DNA from: Cohnella fermenti
GTDB lineage: Bacteria; Bacillota; Bacilli; Paenibacillales; Paenibacillaceae
Direction of reading: 5' to 3'
Length of the DNA stretch: 64,000 nt
NCBI RefSeq assembly: GCF_004801405.1
Contig: NZ_SSOB01000021.1
Span: 62,001-126,000 of the forward strand
Shown here: positions 60,926 through 64,000 of the stretch, in pieces
Layout: each line of letters starts with the position of its first letter
How positions within the stretch are numbered: the stretch's first letter is position 1
Notes under the pieces: model-generated
The model's database searches: none
The model's input: only the letters and a program-made list of their open reading frames with translations
What the model was told of the DNA's origin: nothing
Position numbers and translations under genes: made by a program

Positions 60926-62605
60926 ATGACGGCGATCCGCCAGGATCATCTGTATGGAGGGTTTAAGCAAGTCGTTGCTGTCAGTATCGGGCTGTTCCTT
61001 GTATTCCTGGACACGACCATCGTCAATATTGCCTTGCCCAGCATGACCCGGGATTTGCAGATCGGGCTGAGCACGGCTTCGTGGATCATCAACGCGTTTG
61101 TAATTACCGTGGCCGTCTTGCTTGTAGCGCTCGGGAAGCTCGCCGACATCTTCGGAAGCTACCGCACCTATATGACAGGGCTGCTGCTGTTTACAGCCGC
61201 TTCGCTGCTCTGCGGCTTCGCGCCGAACGCGGCCAGCCTGATCGCTTCCCGCGTGCTGCAGGGAATCGGCGCGGCAGCGGTCGTGCCGGCCAGCCTGGTG
61301 CTTGTGCGAGCGGCGGTGCCGCCTCGGCAAGTCGGCGCGGCCATGGGCATATGGGGAGGCGTCGGCGCGCTGGCCATTGCCATCGGCCCCAGCCTGGGCG
61401 GCATTGTTACCGAGTATTGGAACTGGGAATGGATCTTCTTCGTCAATCTGCCGATCGTGGCCGTCTCCCTTCCGATGACCACCTTGGCCTTCTCGAATCA
61501 CCGCGATCGGCGCGCTCCGTTCCGCCTTGATGTGCTCGGGGTAGTTACGCTCGGCATCAGTCTGTTCGGCTTGACCTATGCGATCCTGCAAGGTCAGGAG
61601 GCCGGCTGGGGGGCGCCCCGCATTGTCGGTTCGTTCGCGATCAGCCTGGTCAGCGCGCTTCTGTTCCTGTACATCGAGAGCAGAACCAGGGAGCCGCTGA
61701 TCGAACTGAGCATGCTGCGCAGCCGGGTTTATCTGGCCGGCATGGCAGCGAACTTCCTGAGCGGCGTCCTGATGATGGGGACGCTGATCGTGCTTCCGCT
61801 CTACTTTACCAATGTGAAGGAATTTAGCGTCCTGACGTCTTCCTTGATGATTACTCCCCTGTCCGCGGTCATGCTGATCGTTGCCCCGCTGGTCGGTCGG
61901 CTGATCGACAAGGTGCGCTATTATATCCCGATGCTGATCGGCTTCGGCTTCGCCGTTGCGGGCTTCCTCCTGCTGTCCGGGCTGCAAGCCGATCTGAGCA
62001 ACGGCTATCTGATCGGGGTGATGGCCATTGCCGGCACCGGCATCGGCATTCTGATGGTGACCAGCGTGACGATCGGCACCGCTTCCGTTCCGGAACCGCA
62101 AGTCTCGCTGGGATCGGCGGTTTATGCCACGGCGCGCAACATGGGCGGAGCGGTCGGCGTTGCCCTGTTCGTATCGATCATGCTGAATTCCGCGAACGGC
62201 TATGCGGCATCGGCGGCAGAAGAGGCGATTGCTTCCGTTCGGCAGGCCGAGCTTCCCGCCCCTGTCGAGACGAAGGCAATTCAATGGCTGAACGAGCGCC
62301 AAGGCAGCCTCCTGAGCGGCAGCGGCACGGAACAGGAGCAAGGCACGGCTTGGAGCCTGGAGCTGTCCGAAGCGGAACGGCAGCAGCTTGACGACAGCGG
62401 CCTGTTGGCCGAGACGACGGCCAAGCTTCAGCGCCTTGAGCAGGACCTGAAGACATCCGTCAAGGACTATACGGTCAAGGCGATGGCCAGAGCCTTCACC
62501 GTCGGCCTGATTCTGTCCGGCCTGTTCAGCATCTCGCTGCCATTCCTGCGCGAACGGAAGGAACGGTTGCCGCACACAGGGAATTCCACCTATTCTGTCG
62601 AATAA
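60926..62605 (+). CDS. MFS exporter, DHA2 family (14 membrane helices)
   Basis: 559 residues, GGGAGG before ATG. Family motifs: VFLDTTIVNIALPSMTRDL in helix 1, ALGKLADIFGSYRTYMTG (motif A), and VGAAMGIWGGVGALAIAIGP (motif C-like). A soluble loop near 435-500 carries many Gln/Glu. The family expels drugs, dyes or small peptides by proton antiport. It lies between regulator and kinase, so it is probably induced by the compound it exports. Confidence 0.93.
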   Translation: MTAIRQDHLYGGFKQVVAVSIGLFLVFLDTTIVNIALPSMTRDLQIGLSTASWIINAFVITVAVLLVALGKLADIFGSYRTYMTGLLLFTAASLLCGFAPNAASLIASRVLQGIGAAAVVPASLVLVRAAVPPRQVGAAMGIWGGVGALAIAIGPSLGGIVTEYWNWEWIFFVNLPIVAVSLPMTTLAFSNHRDRRAPFRLDVLGVVTLGISLFGLTYAILQGQEAGWGAPRIVGSFAISLVSALLFLYIESRTREPLIELSMLRSRVYLAGMAANFLSGVLMMGTLIVLPLYFTNVKEFSVLTSSLMITPLSAVMLIVAPLVGRLIDKVRYYIPMLIGFGFAVAGFLLLSGLQADLSNGYLIGVMAIAGTGIGILMVTSVTIGTASVPEPQVSLGSAVYATARNMGGAVGVALFVSIMLNSANGYAASAAEEAIASVRQAELPAPVETKAIQWLNERQGSLLSGSGTEQEQGTAWSLELSEAERQQLDDSGLLAETTAKLQRLEQDLKTSVKDYTVKAMARAFTVGLILSGLFSISLPFLRERKERLPHTGNSTYSVE

Positions 62606-62659
62606 CAAGGATGACAGGATAGGAGACGAACGCGAACCGATGATGGGGGGATCTGCACC

Positions 62660-64000
62660 GTGTCCGATACGATTCGCCGGAGAAGTCTCCTCCGTTACTG
62701 GTCGGTTCGTTACTTCCTGCTCCTGCTGGCCGGCATGGCGGTCGTCGGGGGCTCTGTGCTCGGTTATCTTCAGGTGGATGCCGTCGCCCGGCAGAAGCAA
62801 GGAGCAACCGGTCTCGTGCGCGATGTTGCGACGGCGGCGGCCGCCAACGGGGGACGGATTCCGGGCAATCCGTCAGCGGGACGCTGGCTGAGCGAGCGGG
62901 TGAACCAATACAACCTGGATATCAGGCCGATCGTCCTCATCTTCGACCCGCAGGGCCAAGTGATCTCGCAGTTCCCTCCTGTACCTCCCCCGGAGATGGA
63001 GTATCTTCGCTACGATCTGCAGGACGTCCTGAACGACGAGCCTCGACTGTTTACGATTCGTTCGGCTCTCGACGGCACGGTATATCAGGCGGCCACGTAT
63101 CCCGTGTCCGAATCGTCCCGGACAATCGGGTATGTCCTGTATTTAACGCCGCGGGTCGACATTGTGCAGGGAATACTGGAATTCAAAGTGTTGATCTTCC
63201 TGCTGTTCGCATTCGTATTGGCCGGCTGGGCTGCCATCTATGTAATGACGCGCCGCGTGGTGCAGCCGATTCGGCAAGCGGCGGACGCCGCGAACCAGAT
63301 GATCACGGGCAATTATTCCCTTCAATTCGCACGGGAGTATCGAGAACAAGAGATGGTTGAGTTGATGGAGTCGTTCCAGGAGCTGGCGGACAAGCTCAAC
63401 CGGCTGGAGAGCCTGCGCTCCCAACTGCTGGCCGGCGTCACGCACGAGTTGAAGACGCCGGTCACTTCCATCAGCGGCTTGATTCAGGCCGTGAAGGGGC
63501 AGGTCGTGTCCGGGGACGAAGCGGATATGTTCCTGGAAGTCTGCCTTAAGGAAAGTGTACGCTTGCAGAAAATGATAGAGGATCTGCTGGACTTCAACAG
63601 CTTCGCGGACAGCACGATTGCGGCGGTGAACGACCGGTGCGAGCTGAACCGGGTCCTTGCGGGGATCGTGGAGCGATGGCGGATGGGTCAGGGCCGCTCC
63701 GAGCTGGAGGTAATCCTTGAGCTCCCCGAGCGGGAGGAAGGCTGGAGCGTGCGAACCGATCCCGGCCGGATCGAACAAATTATGATCAACCTGCTGAACA
63801 ATGCCCGGGACGCCTCGGCTCCTGCCGGAACGGTGTCGATTCGTCTCGCCGCCGCCCCCGATGCCTTCCATATCCGAATCCACGATACGGGGAAGGGAAT
63901 TCCCGCAGCCGAGCAGGCGGAGATCTTCGAGCCGTTCTATCGCGGCAACAACAAGAAGACGCGTGTCCGGGGGCTCGGGATCGGCTTGACCTTCAGCCGA
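62660..64000 (+). CDS. Sensor histidine kinase (truncated by the right edge)
   Basis: Open from GTG 62660 to the window end, 447 codons. Membrane helix at about 17-35 (RYFLLLLAGMAVVGGSVLGY), an extracytoplasmic sensor of ~130 residues, a second helix at about 175-195, HAMP, then HisKA with LAGVTHELKTPVTSISGLI, N-box NLLNNARDA and G boxes IHDTGKGIP and GLGIGLTFS. Only the last few residues of the ATPase domain are missing. It is the partner of the OmpR-type regulator at 60217. Confidence 0.92.
   Translation, partial: MSDTIRRRSLLRYWSVRYFLLLLAGMAVVGGSVLGYLQVDAVARQKQGATGLVRDVATAAAANGGRIPGNPSAGRWLSERVNQYNLDIRPIVLIFDPQGQVISQFPPVPPPEMEYLRYDLQDVLNDEPRLFTIRSALDGTVYQAATYPVSESSRTIGYVLYLTPRVDIVQGILEFKVLIFLLFAFVLAGWAAIYVMTRRVVQPIRQAADAANQMITGNYSLQFAREYREQEMVELMESFQELADKLNRLESLRSQLLAGVTHELKTPVTSISGLIQAVKGQVVSGDEADMFLEVCLKESVRLQKMIEDLLDFNSFADSTIAAVNDRCELNRVLAGIVERWRMGQGRSELEVILELPEREEGWSVRTDPGRIEQIMINLLNNARDASAPAGTVSIRLAAAPDAFHIRIHDTGKGIPAAEQAEIFEPFYRGNNKKTRVRGLGIGLTFSR

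Noticed and set aside
60887..62800. 637-residue minus-strand frame opposite the MFS gene
   Set aside because: Antisense shadow of a membrane protein gene; strongly polar translation rich in His/Gln/Arg with no motif.

Overview
The window looks like a Paenibacillus-type chromosome (Bacillota, family Paenibacillaceae). The evidence is strong GGAGG-type ribosome binding sites, frequent GTG/TTG starts, S-layer homology (SLH) domains, and several carbohydrate ABC importers each paired with an AraC-type regulator (YesM/YesN-like two-component pairs or a membrane-bound AraC protein). Most of the DNA is GC-rich. The exception is an AT-rich patch at about 9.1-12.5 kb. No genus-level call can be proven from the sequence alone.

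Layout. 1-6.1 kb: left-truncated gene for a giant secreted von Willebrand factor A protein with eight cadherin-like repeats. 6.5-8.8 kb: a soluble globin-coupled chemoreceptor-like protein, a DUF2203 protein and a Ser-rich orphan. 8.9-12.5 kb: a tRNA-Pro(CGG) followed by a small genomic island, holding a RelE/ParE-type toxin-antitoxin pair, a decayed tyrosine integrase, a 17-bp duplicated piece of the tRNA, and an AT-rich ATPase with a HEPN-like C-terminus (candidate defence protein). 12.7-28 kb: an SLH-anchored exonuclease/endonuclease/phosphatase (EEP) protein; an operon of ABC importer, DUF1861 protein, MgtC-like protein and HAD phosphatase; a divergent membrane AraC regulator; and a second secreted EEP protein. 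The importer promoter and the second EEP promoter carry the same fourfold CTTTCA array with identical 20/21/21-bp spacing, so they are very probably one regulon. 28.2-39.7 kb: a secreted double beta-helix (GH55/pectate-lyase-3-like) protein, a second ABC importer and its yesN-yesM-like pair. Regularly spaced arrays of four 16-bp dyads lie upstream of both the importer and the regulator operons. 40.2-44.2 kb: a GH38 alpha-mannosidase with a GntR/LacI-type regulator; both share a 17-bp promoter element. 44.9-58.9 kb: a nine-gene catabolic operon (solute-binding protein, two permeases, GH28-like protein, RraA-like aldolase, zinc dehydrogenase, PIG-L deacetylase, enolase-superfamily dehydratase, amidohydrolase) divergent from its own sensor kinase and regulator. 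The cluster is flanked by an exact 34-bp inverted repeat. 59.2-64 kb: a small membrane protein, then a 60-residue double-glycine leader peptide, an OmpR-type regulator, a DHA2 exporter and a right-truncated histidine kinase.

How it works together. Most of the window is a set of glycan-scavenging modules. Secreted enzymes cut polymers outside the cell, lipoprotein-dependent importers bring in the products, and cytoplasmic enzymes finish degradation, each under its own sensor. None of the three importers has its ATPase gene here, which fits the known use of a shared MsmX-type ATPase encoded elsewhere.

The most likely undescribed systems are: (1) the phased 16-bp dyad arrays; (2) the CTTTCA regulon linking phosphodiesterase-like secreted enzymes to an importer, MgtC and a HAD phosphatase; (3) the nine-gene pathway with deacetylase, dehydratase, lactonase-like and aldolase steps; (4) the AT-rich ATPase-HEPN protein; and (5) the double-glycine peptide locus.
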